Below, piece after piece: positions 1 to 7,997 of a stretch of 64,000 nt of DNA. A program made the translations under genes and the position numbers. Position 1 is the first letter of the stretch. Each line of letters starts with the position of its first letter. Below the pieces are notes generated by a model, which saw nothing but the letters and a program-made list of their open reading frames with translations, ran no database searches and was not told where the DNA came from. The stretch is from Umezawaea endophytica (GTDB taxonomy: Bacteria > Actinomycetota > Actinomycetes > Mycobacteriales > Pseudonocardiaceae): positions 124,001 to 188,000 of the forward strand of contig NZ_JANYMP010000015.1 in NCBI RefSeq assembly GCF_025061645.1, written 5' to 3'.

Positions 1-4
1 CGAA

Positions 5-568
5 ATGATGTCGTCGCCTGACAGGCCGATCATCTTCCAGCAAACGACCGTGTCCAGTGACCCGAGTTGGATGGAAGACGCCTTCAGGTTCTTCTTCTCC
101 TACGTCGTCCTGGCTCCCGTGGCCGTCATCATCGCGGGGAAGCTGGCGGCGCAGGGCCTGCGGCTCTCCGGACAGAACGGCCAGCTCTTCCAGGTCAAGA
201 TCCCCGCCGTCGTCACCATCCGCGCCTCCAACCAGGAGGTCACCTTCGGATTCACGTTCTACCTGATCTGCCTGCTGGTCGCGGGTCTCGGCGCGGGGCG
301 GACGATCCACCAGCTCTTCGTCGAGCGGTTCGGCGTGGACCCCGGCCAATTCACCTCCCTCTGCGTTTTCAGCTCACTGATGGCGATCACGTCGTCGGCC
401 TTGATGCTCGCGGTCATCCGCTTGTCCAACCGCGTCCGGAGCAGATCCGAACGGGCTCTCAAGGAGAAGTACCGGAAGGTGCTCGAGGAATTGAAGCGGC
501 GAGGACCGCTCGACCACCCGGCAGTTGGCCCGGCAGTGCCGAAAGACGGTAAGGGTGAGGGGAAATGA
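5..568 (+). CDS. Predicted three-helix membrane protein, function unknown
   Basis: This 187-residue protein has no family I can name. It shows three hydrophobic stretches at about residues 28-46, 81-97 and 117-137, followed by a charged, helix-prone C-terminal tail rich in Arg, Lys and Glu that probably lies in the cytoplasm. Its stop overlaps the start of the next gene as ATGA, so the two are translationally coupled and probably work together. That partner is a membrane-anchored MinD/ParA-like ATPase, which suggests a small membrane complex. The gene lies at the window edge. The start is the first in-frame ATG pair, and more of the operon may lie upstream. The role is unknown. Confidence 0.7.
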   Translation: MMSSPDRPIIFQQTTVSSDPSWMEDAFRFFFSYVVLAPVAVIIAGKLAAQGLRLSGQNGQLFQVKIPAVVTIRASNQEVTFGFTFYLICLLVAGLGAGRTIHQLFVERFGVDPGQFTSLCVFSSLMAITSSALMLAVIRLSNRVRSRSERALKEKYRKVLEELKRRGPLDHPAVGPAVPKDGKGEGK

Positions 569-1713
569 ACGACCGCGACACAGCCTCCCGATCGCTCAGA
601 GCCGACAGCGCCCGCGGCCGCATCATCGCGATCATGTCCGGCAAGGGCGGGTCCGGGAAGACGATGGTGGCCGCGACGATGGCCTCCGTGCTGGCCCGGT
701 CCGCCAAGTCCGGTGAGTTCGACAAGGTCGTGCTCGTCGACGGCGACCTCGGCACGGGCGGGCTCTCGTACTTCCTGGCCCTCAACTACGTGCGGAACAT
801 CCGGAACGGGCTCACCGACCTCCTGCTCGGCGACGCCGTGGTCAACGCCCCGAAGGTCGGCGCGGTCGAGCTGAAGGACCGCTACCTCCAGCGCGTGAAG
901 TTCCCCGCCCGCTCGATCGACGCGTTCTTTCTCCCGGTAGGGGACTTCCGCCGGTTGACCCACCGGGCGGGGGAGCAGTTCGCCTCCGACCGGTACAACC
1001 CCGGTGTCGCGTTGCAGAACGCGCTCGCCAGGGTGGTGGACGTGGCGGCCGGTCCGCAGTCGATCGTCATCGTCGACTGCCGCGGCGGCATCGACGACGA
1101 GACGCTCGCGATCGGTCGGGTGGCGGACGACATCATCCTGGTGTCCGAGCCCGACACGACGTCGTTCCAGGCCACCCGTCACCTCGCGGAGGTGCTGGGG
1201 GAGCGGAACCTCGGGCACAAGATCGCCGGGTTCGTGCTGAACAAGGTCTTCGAGGATCCGACGGTGGCGCGGCGGGAGGGCACCAGCGCGTTCGGGGCGC
1301 AGTCGTTGACGCCGGTGCCGTTCGACCCGGTGGCGACCCGCGCGTTCCTGGTGGGCGAACTGCCGCCGGAGAACTCGGTGTTCACCACCCACGTCGTCGA
1401 CGCGCTGGCCAGCCTCTACCCGAAGGAGACGGCGGCGCCGCCGAGCCAGAGGCTGTTCCGGCCACAGCAGTACTCGGCGCTCGTCCTCGCGTCACCCGCC
1501 TCGGCCCGCGGGGGCTACGTGCTCTCGTTGCTCGTGCTGCTGCTCGGCACGGTGCTGCTGACGCGCGCGCTGACCGGGACCTCGGGCGCGCTCACGACGA
1601 ACTTCTTCCTGCCCGCCCTCATGGCCGTGGGAGCGCTGGCGGGGATCGAGTCGTTCCGCAGGATCGTCGGTCGAGCGGTCGAGCGCTACCTGAGGCTGGT
1701 GTTCCGCGACTAA
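565..1713 (+). CDS. MinD/ParA-like P-loop ATPase with C-terminal membrane anchor
   Basis: This 382-residue protein is a deviant-Walker ATPase of the SIMIBI class. The P-loop SGKGGSGKT lies at residues 25-33 with the signature lysine K27, VVLVDGDLG follows at about 54-62, and IVIVDCRGG lies at about 168-176. Family members bind ATP as dimers and position or regulate partner proteins. Unusually, residues 317-335 and 346-364 are hydrophobic and probably form two transmembrane helices, so the ATPase would sit on the cytoplasmic face, unlike soluble MinD, which uses an amphipathic helix. It is coupled by a 4-bp overlap to the upstream membrane protein. No ParB, MinC or pilus gene is visible nearby, so the process served is unknown. 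Confidence 0.82.
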   Translation: MNDRDTASRSLRADSARGRIIAIMSGKGGSGKTMVAATMASVLARSAKSGEFDKVVLVDGDLGTGGLSYFLALNYVRNIRNGLTDLLLGDAVVNAPKVGAVELKDRYLQRVKFPARSIDAFFLPVGDFRRLTHRAGEQFASDRYNPGVALQNALARVVDVAAGPQSIVIVDCRGGIDDETLAIGRVADDIILVSEPDTTSFQATRHLAEVLGERNLGHKIAGFVLNKVFEDPTVARREGTSAFGAQSLTPVPFDPVATRAFLVGELPPENSVFTTHVVDALASLYPKETAAPPSQRLFRPQQYSALVLASPASARGGYVLSLLVLLLGTVLLTRALTGTSGALTTNFFLPALMAVGALAGIESFRRIVGRAVERYLRLVFRD

Positions 1714-2816
1714 ACCGCCGCGGCCACCCGCCGTCGCATCCAGTAGTCCACCCCGACCCACCCGGCGGCCAGCAAGCCGAACGTCGCCACCGCCGACGGG
1801 TACAGGATCGGGGGTGCCTGCACCCACTGCTGCTGTGCCCAGATCCCGCCGTACCCGATCCCCGTGACGGCCGCCGACCCCAGCAGGGCCACCGACAAAG
1901 CCGGGAGTGAAGCCAGGTGTGCGACGTCCACGCAAAGACCCACGAGCACCAGGAACAGCGGTACCGCCGACGTCGGGAAGTCCACGCCCATCAGGATCGG
2001 CCAGATCAGGCAGCGGTAGACCACGTACCCGCCCGCGACGGCGGTGGCGGCCCAGCGCCGGTCGATGGTGCGCCTCGCCAGCACCAGCACCACGCCTGCG
2101 GAGACCAGGCCCCACAGCGGGTACACCCAGTCCGCGATCGGCAGGGCGAAGCCGAGCACCGCGGTCCGGTCCACCGGGCGGCCGATCTGGTCGGCGGCGA
2201 ACTGGAGGAGGATCGGTTCGGCCTCGGGTTTGCCCGCGTCCCAGGCTCCTAGGGCGATGACCCCGTACTCCTGGTGCTGGTTGGGGAACCAGGTGTTCTC
2301 CAGGAAGAACATCCACAGCGCGGCCAGGCCCCACGTGCCCGCGCGGCCCGTCGGGTAGTGGCGCAGCCAGCCGCGGATCGCGCCCGCGAGCATGATGCCG
2401 GTGCCCAGGTACAGCAGGGCGTGCGAGCCGCTCCACGACGTGATGTCCAGGCCGTTGATCCGGTGGTTGATCAGGTCGATCGGCAGTGCGATCAGGAACA
2501 CACCGGTGCCCCACTGCATCAGGCGCAGGGCGATCCGGTCCACGCCGTAGCCGGTGAAGGTGTGGAAGATCGTCAGGCCGACCACGACCACCGTGCCGAC
2601 GGTGTTGATCATGTGCGGTGGCGCGAGTTCGTCGCGCAGCCACTTGAAGTGCCACGCGACGTCCCACGACGAGCCGAGCAGCTTCAGCAGCAGGCCCACC
2701 AGCCACAGCCGGTACAGCAGCCGCGCGAGCTCCGCGGGCGTCTCGCGGCCGGGCTCGCCGCGCTCCCAGTACTGGTCGCGGAAGTCCGCGACACGTGCCC
2801 TTACCCCCGTGTTCAC
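1710..2816 (-). CDS. Polytopic membrane protein with conserved-looking His motifs
   Basis: This 368-residue protein consists mostly of hydrophobic helices, roughly eight to ten. It carries striking His/Trp/Asp clusters, including WDVAWHFKWLRDELAPPH near residues 51-68, a DLINHRIN stretch, and SGSHALLY. Polar histidines inside membrane segments suggest metal or heme binding, but I recognise no family with certainty. It converges on the ATPase gene with a 4-bp tail overlap. The intergenic region upstream holds a CCCCTAGGGG palindrome like CsoR-type copper operators, about 67 bp before the start. That makes a copper link possible, but this is inference only. Confidence 0.72.
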   Translation of the reverse strand: MNTGVRARVADFRDQYWERGEPGRETPAELARLLYRLWLVGLLLKLLGSSWDVAWHFKWLRDELAPPHMINTVGTVVVVGLTIFHTFTGYGVDRIALRLMQWGTGVFLIALPIDLINHRINGLDITSWSGSHALLYLGTGIMLAGAIRGWLRHYPTGRAGTWGLAALWMFFLENTWFPNQHQEYGVIALGAWDAGKPEAEPILLQFAADQIGRPVDRTAVLGFALPIADWVYPLWGLVSAGVVLVLARRTIDRRWAATAVAGGYVVYRCLIWPILMGVDFPTSAVPLFLVLVGLCVDVAHLASLPALSVALLGSAAVTGIGYGGIWAQQQWVQAPPILYPSAVATFGLLAAGWVGVDYWMRRRVAAAV

Positions 2817-2883
2817 CCGGACATGATGCGTCGACCGGTGGGCCGCCCGGAAGTGCGCCCTCCCCTGGTCTTTCCGACGTCTA

Positions 2884-2893
2884 CCCCTAGGGG
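2884..2893. promoter_or_regulatory. CCCCTAGGGG palindrome, CsoR-like operator candidate
   Basis: A perfect 10-bp palindrome with flanks TA and AA sits between the divergent membrane-protein gene and the small-peptide gene. CsoR-family copper-sensing repressors bind G-tract sites close to TACCCC-N-GGGGTA. The resemblance is good but the outer bases are not symmetric. Confidence 0.4.
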
Positions 2894-3014
2894 AAGGTCC
2901 TGAGCTGCGCGAACGCCAGAGCGATCTCCCGAACGGGTGAGTATCGTTGATCCGAACAGCCGCACGCGGGAAGGTTCGGCGCTGAGAACCCGCTGAGAGT
3001 CGGAGGAGATCACG

Positions 3015-3101
3015 ATGGGCAAGAAGGTCGTCGCGGGTGTGCTCGTGTCAGCTCTGGTGCTCGCGGCGGTGGCCGTGGCGGCCGGGGTGTTCCTGTCCTG
3101 A
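3015..3101 (+). CDS. 28-residue single-helix membrane peptide
   Basis: This short open frame encodes MGKK followed by an uninterrupted hydrophobic stretch of about 24 residues ending in VFLS. That matches a small single-pass membrane protein with a positive N-terminus inside the cell. A very strong Shine-Dalgarno sequence, GGAGGAGA at 3002-3009, lies 5 nt before the ATG, and that is the main reason to accept it as a gene. It ends 26 bp before the DUF3151 gene and could share its transcript. The sequence is too short to assign to a family. The function is unknown. Confidence 0.6.
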   Translation: MGKKVVAGVLVSALVLAAVAVAAGVFLS

Positions 3102-3127
3102 CCGCGCTCGTGGGGCACGATTACCCC

Positions 3128-3535
3128 ATGACCAACCTCCTCGGACCGGACCCGACCCTGCTGCCGGAGCGCCCGGAGGCGCAGGCCGCCTCCGACGGCG
3201 GCACCGATCCGGGCAAGATCGTCCGCGCCTACCCCGACTTCAGCGAGGCGTGGGCGCTGCTCGCGGAGCGCGCGCTCCAGGGCGGCGACCCGGTCGCGGC
3301 GTACGCCTACGCGCGCACCGGCTACCACCGCGGGCTCGACCAGTTGCGCCGCGCGGGCTGGAAGGGCTTCGGCCCGGTGCCGTGGCGGCACCGCCCGAAC
3401 CAGGGGTTCCTGCGGGCGCTCGCCGCGCTGGCCCGCGCCGCCGACGAGATCGGGGAGACCGAGGAGTACGAGCGCTGCTCGAAGTTCCTCGCCGACAGCG
3501 ACCCCCAGGCGCCCGCCGCGCTCGGCCTGAGCTGA
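3128..3535 (+). CDS. DUF3151 family protein
   Basis: This 135-residue soluble protein begins MTNLLGPDPTLLPERPEA and matches my recollection of DUF3151, a small actinobacterial family of unknown role. The sequence is helical with tetratricopeptide-like spacing (DFSEAWALLAERAL, DPVAAYAYARTGYHRG) and conserved Arg/Trp positions around RAGWKGFGPVPWRH. I start it at the ATG because the family N-terminus begins there. A GTG six codons upstream is also in frame. No Shine-Dalgarno sequence is visible, so the transcript may be leaderless. The FUSC-type gene follows after 3 bp, which suggests co-transcription. Confidence 0.82.
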   Translation: MTNLLGPDPTLLPERPEAQAASDGGTDPGKIVRAYPDFSEAWALLAERALQGGDPVAAYAYARTGYHRGLDQLRRAGWKGFGPVPWRHRPNQGFLRALAALARAADEIGETEEYERCSKFLADSDPQAPAALGLS

Positions 3536-3538
3536 TCG

Positions 3539-4624
3539 ATGGGCGCGGTGCGTGCGGAGCTGGGGCGCAGGCTCCAGCGGTGGCGGCGCACCGCGCTGCC
3601 GATCCTCCAGGCCGCGCTGGCCGCGGGGCTGGCGTGGTTCGTGGCGACGGCGCTGGTCGGCCACCCGCACCCGTTCTTCGCGCCGATCTCGGCGGTCGTC
3701 TGCCTCGGCGTCTCGCTGGGGCAGCGGCCCCGCCGGGTCGCCGAACTGGTCGTCGGCGTCTCGGTCGGTGTCGGCGTCGGGGACGTGCTGATCTCGCAGA
3801 TCGGCTCGGGCCCGTGGCAGATCGCGCTGGTCGTGGCGCTGGCGATGTCGGCGGCCGTGCTGCTCGACGGCGGCGCGGTGATCGCGCTCCAGTCCGGCTC
3901 GTCCGCGGTGCTGGTGGCGACGCTGCTGCCGCCCAGCTCCAACGGCGGCTTCGACCGGATGGTGGACGCGCTGATCGGCGGCGTCGTCGGGCTGGCCGTC
4001 ACGGCGCTGCTCCCGGCGAACCCGCTCACCATCGCCCACCGGCACGGCAAGGTCGTGCTCGGCGAGCTGTCCACGGCACTGCGCGGCATCGCGAGCGCCG
4101 TGGCCGAGCACGACACCGCGAAGGCCTCCGACGCGCTCGCCCAGCTCCGCAAGAGCCAGACCGCCATCGAGGACTTCAAGGACGCGCTCAAGGCGGGCCA
4201 GGAGATCGCGACCATCGCGCCGATCCGCTGGCACCGCCGCAACGAGCTGGACCACTACCGCGAGGCCGCGGTGCCCGTCGACTACGCGCTGCGCAACACC
4301 AGGGTGCTGGCGCGCCGGGCCCTGGCGGCCATCAGGGACGGCGAACAGGTCCCGGACAACCTCCCCGACGTCCTGCGCGCCTACGCGGACGCCGTGGACC
4401 TCCTGCGGACCGAACTCGCCGGTGGCGACCGGCCGGAGCGGACGCGCAAGGCCGTGCGGGACGCGGCGAGCACCGCGACCACGACCGAGCTGGGCGGCGA
4501 CGGGTTCTCCACCAGGGTCGTCCTCGCGCAGATCCGCTCGCTCGCCGTCGACCTGCTCCAGGCGACCGGCCTGTCCCGCGCGGACGCCGTCCAGGCGCTG
4601 CCGCCGCTCACCGGGAAGCCGTGA
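3539..4624 (+). CDS. FUSC/ArAE-type membrane protein
   Basis: This 361-residue protein starts with a basic amphipathic segment, followed by about six transmembrane helices up to residue 165 (for example ILQAALAAGLAWFVATALVG and PFFAPISAVVCLGVSLGQR). A long soluble helical domain makes up the rest. This layout, and the PFFAPISAVV motif in particular, is typical of the fusaric acid resistance / aromatic acid exporter (FUSC, DUF939) superfamily. Members are thought to move aromatic acids or related compounds, but many actinobacterial ones are uncharacterised. It lies 3 bp downstream of the DUF3151 gene and is probably in one operon with it. The substrate cannot be inferred. Confidence 0.8.
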   Translation: MGAVRAELGRRLQRWRRTALPILQAALAAGLAWFVATALVGHPHPFFAPISAVVCLGVSLGQRPRRVAELVVGVSVGVGVGDVLISQIGSGPWQIALVVALAMSAAVLLDGGAVIALQSGSSAVLVATLLPPSSNGGFDRMVDALIGGVVGLAVTALLPANPLTIAHRHGKVVLGELSTALRGIASAVAEHDTAKASDALAQLRKSQTAIEDFKDALKAGQEIATIAPIRWHRRNELDHYREAAVPVDYALRNTRVLARRALAAIRDGEQVPDNLPDVLRAYADAVDLLRTELAGGDRPERTRKAVRDAASTATTTELGGDGFSTRVVLAQIRSLAVDLLQATGLSRADAVQALPPLTGKP

Positions 4625-4643
4625 GCGGCGGCCTCGACCCAGG

Positions 4644-4898
4644 TCAGCCCTCGGGCCGGTTCAGCACGCCCACCAGCAGCTCGTGCACCGCGGACAGGTC
4701 CTCGGGGTCCTTCAGCGCGCAGGAGCCACCGGTGAGGGCGTACCACTCGTCAGCGCCTTCGTAGCGCACCTCGGTCCGCACCGTCAGCCCGTCCTCGGCC
4801 AGCGCGGTGCGCAGTTCGAGCTCTCCGGTGATCACGCCGACGTCGTCGGTCATGATCCCGCCGGGGCCCGCGACGAACGGTGACGAGTATTCGGCCAT
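4644..4898 (-). CDS. Small acidic cytoplasmic protein coupled to the nuclease gene
   Basis: This 84-residue acidic protein has no signal peptide or membrane segment and I recognise no family. It contains alternating strand-like segments (GVITGELELRTAL, GLTVRTEVRYE) and a C-terminal helix (LSAVHELLVGVL). The ATG shares one base with the stop of the upstream secreted HNH nuclease (TGATG), so translation is directly coupled. I preferred this start over more distant in-frame codons because of that junction. A small cytosolic partner coupled to a nuclease could be an immunity or accessory protein, but it could also be an unrelated conserved protein. Confidence 0.6.
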   Translation of the reverse strand: MAEYSSPFVAGPGGIMTDDVGVITGELELRTALAEDGLTVRTEVRYEGADEWYALTGGSCALKDPEDLSAVHELLVGVLNRPEG

Positions 4899-5539
4899 CA
4901 GCACCTTCCGAGCATGTCCTGCAACGCGGTCTTCTCCGAGGTGTTCACCGTAAGCGCCCACTTGTACTTCGTGCGCGTCCACATCTTCGCGTAGGTGCAC
5001 CAGTACGACGTCAGCGGCGGCTTCCAGGTGGCGGGTGTCTGGTCGCCCTTGGCCTGGTTCACGTTGTCCGTGACCGCGATCAACTGCGGTCCGGCGAGGT
5101 CGTTCGCGAACTGCTGCCGCTTCGCCGTGGTCCAGTTCCGCGCACCAGAGCGCCACGCGGCCGCGAGCGGCACGATGTGGTCGATGTCCACGTCGGACGC
5201 CGCGGTCCAGGTGGCGCCGTCGTACGGGGAGAACCAGCGGCCGGACGTGGCCGCGCAGCTCGAATCGACCACGACGCTGGTGCCGTCCCGCTTGAGCACG
5301 GTCTCACGGGTGTTGCAGGCACCCGAAACCGTGATCCAGTGCGGGAACAGGTCCCGTGAATAGCCCGTCATGGACCCGTCGGCCGCCACGGTGAGCGCGG
5401 CCAGTTCCGTTTTCGCGGTGGCGGTGCTGGGAATGCTCGGTGGTGTCGCGCTCGCCTGCGGAACGAGACCGAGGGTGAGCGCGGCGGTAGTCAGCAATGA
5501 CAGGGCCGCCACTCGGACGGCATTGTTGACCGTTGACAT
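4898..5539 (-). CDS. Secreted HNH endonuclease family protein (DUF1524-like)
   Basis: This 213-residue protein begins with a Sec signal peptide of about 31 residues ending PQASA. The mature part carries the DVDIDHIVPLAAAWRSGA block, an HNH/beta-beta-alpha-metal core in which the DH pair binds metal and the His is catalytic, and later NLAGPQLIAVTDNVNQAKGD and WCTYAKMW. This is the usual pattern of actinobacterial secreted DUF1524-type nucleases, thought to degrade extracellular DNA for nutrients or defence. Cys pairs suggest disulphides. The start has an AAGG-type Shine-Dalgarno sequence that can fold into a hairpin. Its stop overlaps the start of a small coupled gene. Confidence 0.85.
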   Translation of the reverse strand: MSTVNNAVRVAALSLLTTAALTLGLVPQASATPPSIPSTATAKTELAALTVAADGSMTGYSRDLFPHWITVSGACNTRETVLKRDGTSVVVDSSCAATSGRWFSPYDGATWTAASDVDIDHIVPLAAAWRSGARNWTTAKRQQFANDLAGPQLIAVTDNVNQAKGDQTPATWKPPLTSYWCTYAKMWTRTKYKWALTVNTSEKTALQDMLGRC

Positions 5540-5540
5540 G

Positions 5541-5570
5541 ATTCCGACCTTCCGCTAGGGAAATCGGAAT
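5541..5570 (-). promoter_or_regulatory. 5'-UTR hairpin enclosing the nuclease ribosome binding site
   Basis: In the nuclease mRNA, ATTCCGA (5564-5570) pairs with TCGGAAT (5541-5547) immediately before the ATG. The GGAAGG Shine-Dalgarno sequence lies in the loop, where an inner TTCC/GGAA pairing is also possible. The structure could restrict translation. It is a prediction by eye only. Confidence 0.4.
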
Positions 5571-5604
5571 TACTGTCGGATAATCAGCTAGCCATAACAA
5601 TGCT

Positions 5605-5621
5605 TTCGAGTGACACTCGAA
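5605..5621. promoter_or_regulatory. 17-bp perfect palindrome upstream of the nuclease gene
   Basis: TTCGAGTG and CACTCGAA flank a single A, between the end of the purA-linked gene and the nuclease promoter region, 66-82 bp before the nuclease start. The one-base centre suits a dimeric repressor site better than an RNA hairpin, although a six-pair stem with a five-base loop is also possible. Confidence 0.45.
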
Positions 5622-5637
5622 CGAATTACTTCGGTAC

Positions 5638-6264
5638 TTACACCCCGCGCACCAGCCGCAGGTCCTCCGTGTGGCGGTACCAGGTCCACTTGTTCATCTG
5701 GCGCGGGTGCGCGAAACCGTCGGACGTCACCGCGGTCGGCAGGCAGCCGAGCTGGAACGCGCGCCCGGCGGTCGCCTTCACCTTGCTGCCGAACAGCCGC
5801 TTCTGGACCACCCGGACCACCAGCCCGGCGCCGCCGTCCGGGTCGGGCGTGACCTCCAGCCGGGTCGCCTGGCCGCGCAGCACGTTGTCGTCGTCGCAGT
5901 AGCCGACCCCGCGCACCGGGCTGACCACGCCGAGCCCCACGAGCACGCCGCCCGCGTCGTCGCGCAGGAACGGCACCTTGTCCGGGTCGCCCCCCAGCGC
6001 GAGGTCGAGCGCGCGTCCGGTCGAGGTCGGCAGACCCCACAGCGCGGCCACCTCCGAGTCGGGCGACGACGGCACGTAGGCGAGCGGGACGTCCGCGACA
6101 CGCTCGGTCCGCAGCAGCCTCAAGACCACCGCGTTGAGGTCCGCGTCGGTCCCCGCGACGACGAGGCGCCGATCACCCAAATCGGACACAACGGCGTCGA
6201 CGTGCGCTTTTCCCGGTCGCGAGGGCACGGCGAGCACCTCGATGTCGTCACGCTCAGTGACCAT
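5638..6264 (-). CDS. Conserved purA-linked protein (resembles the Rv0358 neighbour)
   Basis: This 208-residue soluble protein shows a repeating alpha/beta pattern (DIEVLAVPSRP, RRLVVAGTDADLNAVVLRLL, VPLAYVPSSPDSEVAALWGLP) like the nucleotide-binding half of diacylglycerol-kinase-like proteins, and a C-terminal beta-rich part. I know no function. It is divergent from purA, which matches the arrangement of Rv0357c (purA) and Rv0358 in mycobacteria as I recall it. I chose the ATG at 6264 because GGGAG lies 6 nt before it. In-frame ATGs at 6342 and 6321 have weaker signals. It is probably expressed from the 121-bp divergent region shared with purA. Confidence 0.75.
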   Translation of the reverse strand: MVTERDDIEVLAVPSRPGKAHVDAVVSDLGDRRLVVAGTDADLNAVVLRLLRTERVADVPLAYVPSSPDSEVAALWGLPTSTGRALDLALGGDPDKVPFLRDDAGGVLVGLGVVSPVRGVGYCDDDNVLRGQATRLEVTPDPDGGAGLVVRVVQKRLFGSKVKATAGRAFQLGCLPTAVTSDGFAHPRQMNKWTWYRHTEDLRLVRGV

Positions 6265-6370
6265 CGGCGACTCCCTGTCGAGGCTGTCGTTTCCGCAGGC
6301 CAGCACGATTCCGCGCACCATCAGCTCCTGGTCTACCCTCATGCACCGGCATTGCCCTTCCCAGTCCTAG

Positions 6371-7675
<1,305 letters not shown>

Positions 7676-7693
7676 GCACCCCCGCCTCACCAC

Positions 7694-7733
7694 GGCCTGG
7701 CCGATCGGGACTCCCGGTCGGCCAGGCCTTTTT
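7694..7733 (+). terminator. Intrinsic terminator of purA
   Basis: GGCCTGGCCGA pairs with TCGGCCAGGCC, and inner CGGG/CCCG pairing around an ACT loop extends the stem to about 16 pairs. Five Ts follow directly. This is the clearest rho-independent terminator in the window. Confidence 0.92.
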
Positions 7734-7815
7734 CCGGCCCGACCGCGCTGGGCCTTTTGCCGCGAATGCTCGTACACCGAGGTGTGTCACCATCCGGGAC
7801 GGGTGTGTCCGCGCG

Positions 7816-7844
7816 TTGACATCGTGTTGCCCGGCACCAAAACT
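7816..7844 (+). promoter_or_regulatory. Promoter of the ssu leader transcript
   Basis: A consensus -35 TTGACA (7816-7821) is followed after 17 bp by AAAACT (7839-7844). Transcription would begin about 7 nt later, at or next to the ATG of the leader peptide (7852), which makes the leader leaderless. Confidence 0.6.
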
Positions 7845-7851
7845 CGGTTCC

Positions 7852-7932
7852 ATGAGTGGCCGCGAAGTCCTGGTCGCCCGCCTGCACGTCGATCTGCGAC
7901 GCCAGGCGAGCGCTATCTGTCGCACGCGCTGA
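7852..7932 (+). CDS. Cysteine-attenuator-type leader peptide of the ssu operon
   Basis: This 26-residue peptide contains VARLHVDLRRQASAICRTR. The RLHVDL-R-ASA-C pattern is the signature of short peptides found ahead of sulfur-assimilation operons in many actinobacteria. In mycobacteria, leaderless cysteine-containing peptides of this kind act as attenuators: the ribosome stalls when charged Cys-tRNA is scarce, and the downstream genes are then expressed. Here a single Cys codon lies four codons from the stop. A terminator-like hairpin follows 16 nt after the stop, and ssuC starts 65 bp downstream. The gene is too short for normal gene calling. The function is inferred from sequence and position. 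Confidence 0.8.
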   Translation: MSGREVLVARLHVDLRRQASAICRTR

Positions 7933-7948
7933 TCACCTCGTCCCCCTC

Positions 7949-7976
7949 CGGGCGCTGACGCCCGAATCCCCTTTTT
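7949..7976 (+). terminator. Terminator hairpin between leader peptide and ssuC
   Basis: CGGGCG and CGCCCG form a 6-bp stem around CTGA, and AATCCCC then TTTTT follows. Its position just after the leader peptide and before the ssu genes fits a transcription attenuator. No strong competing antiterminator stem was obvious. Confidence 0.6.
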
Positions 7977-7997
7977 CAGCCACCGCTGGGAGAAATC

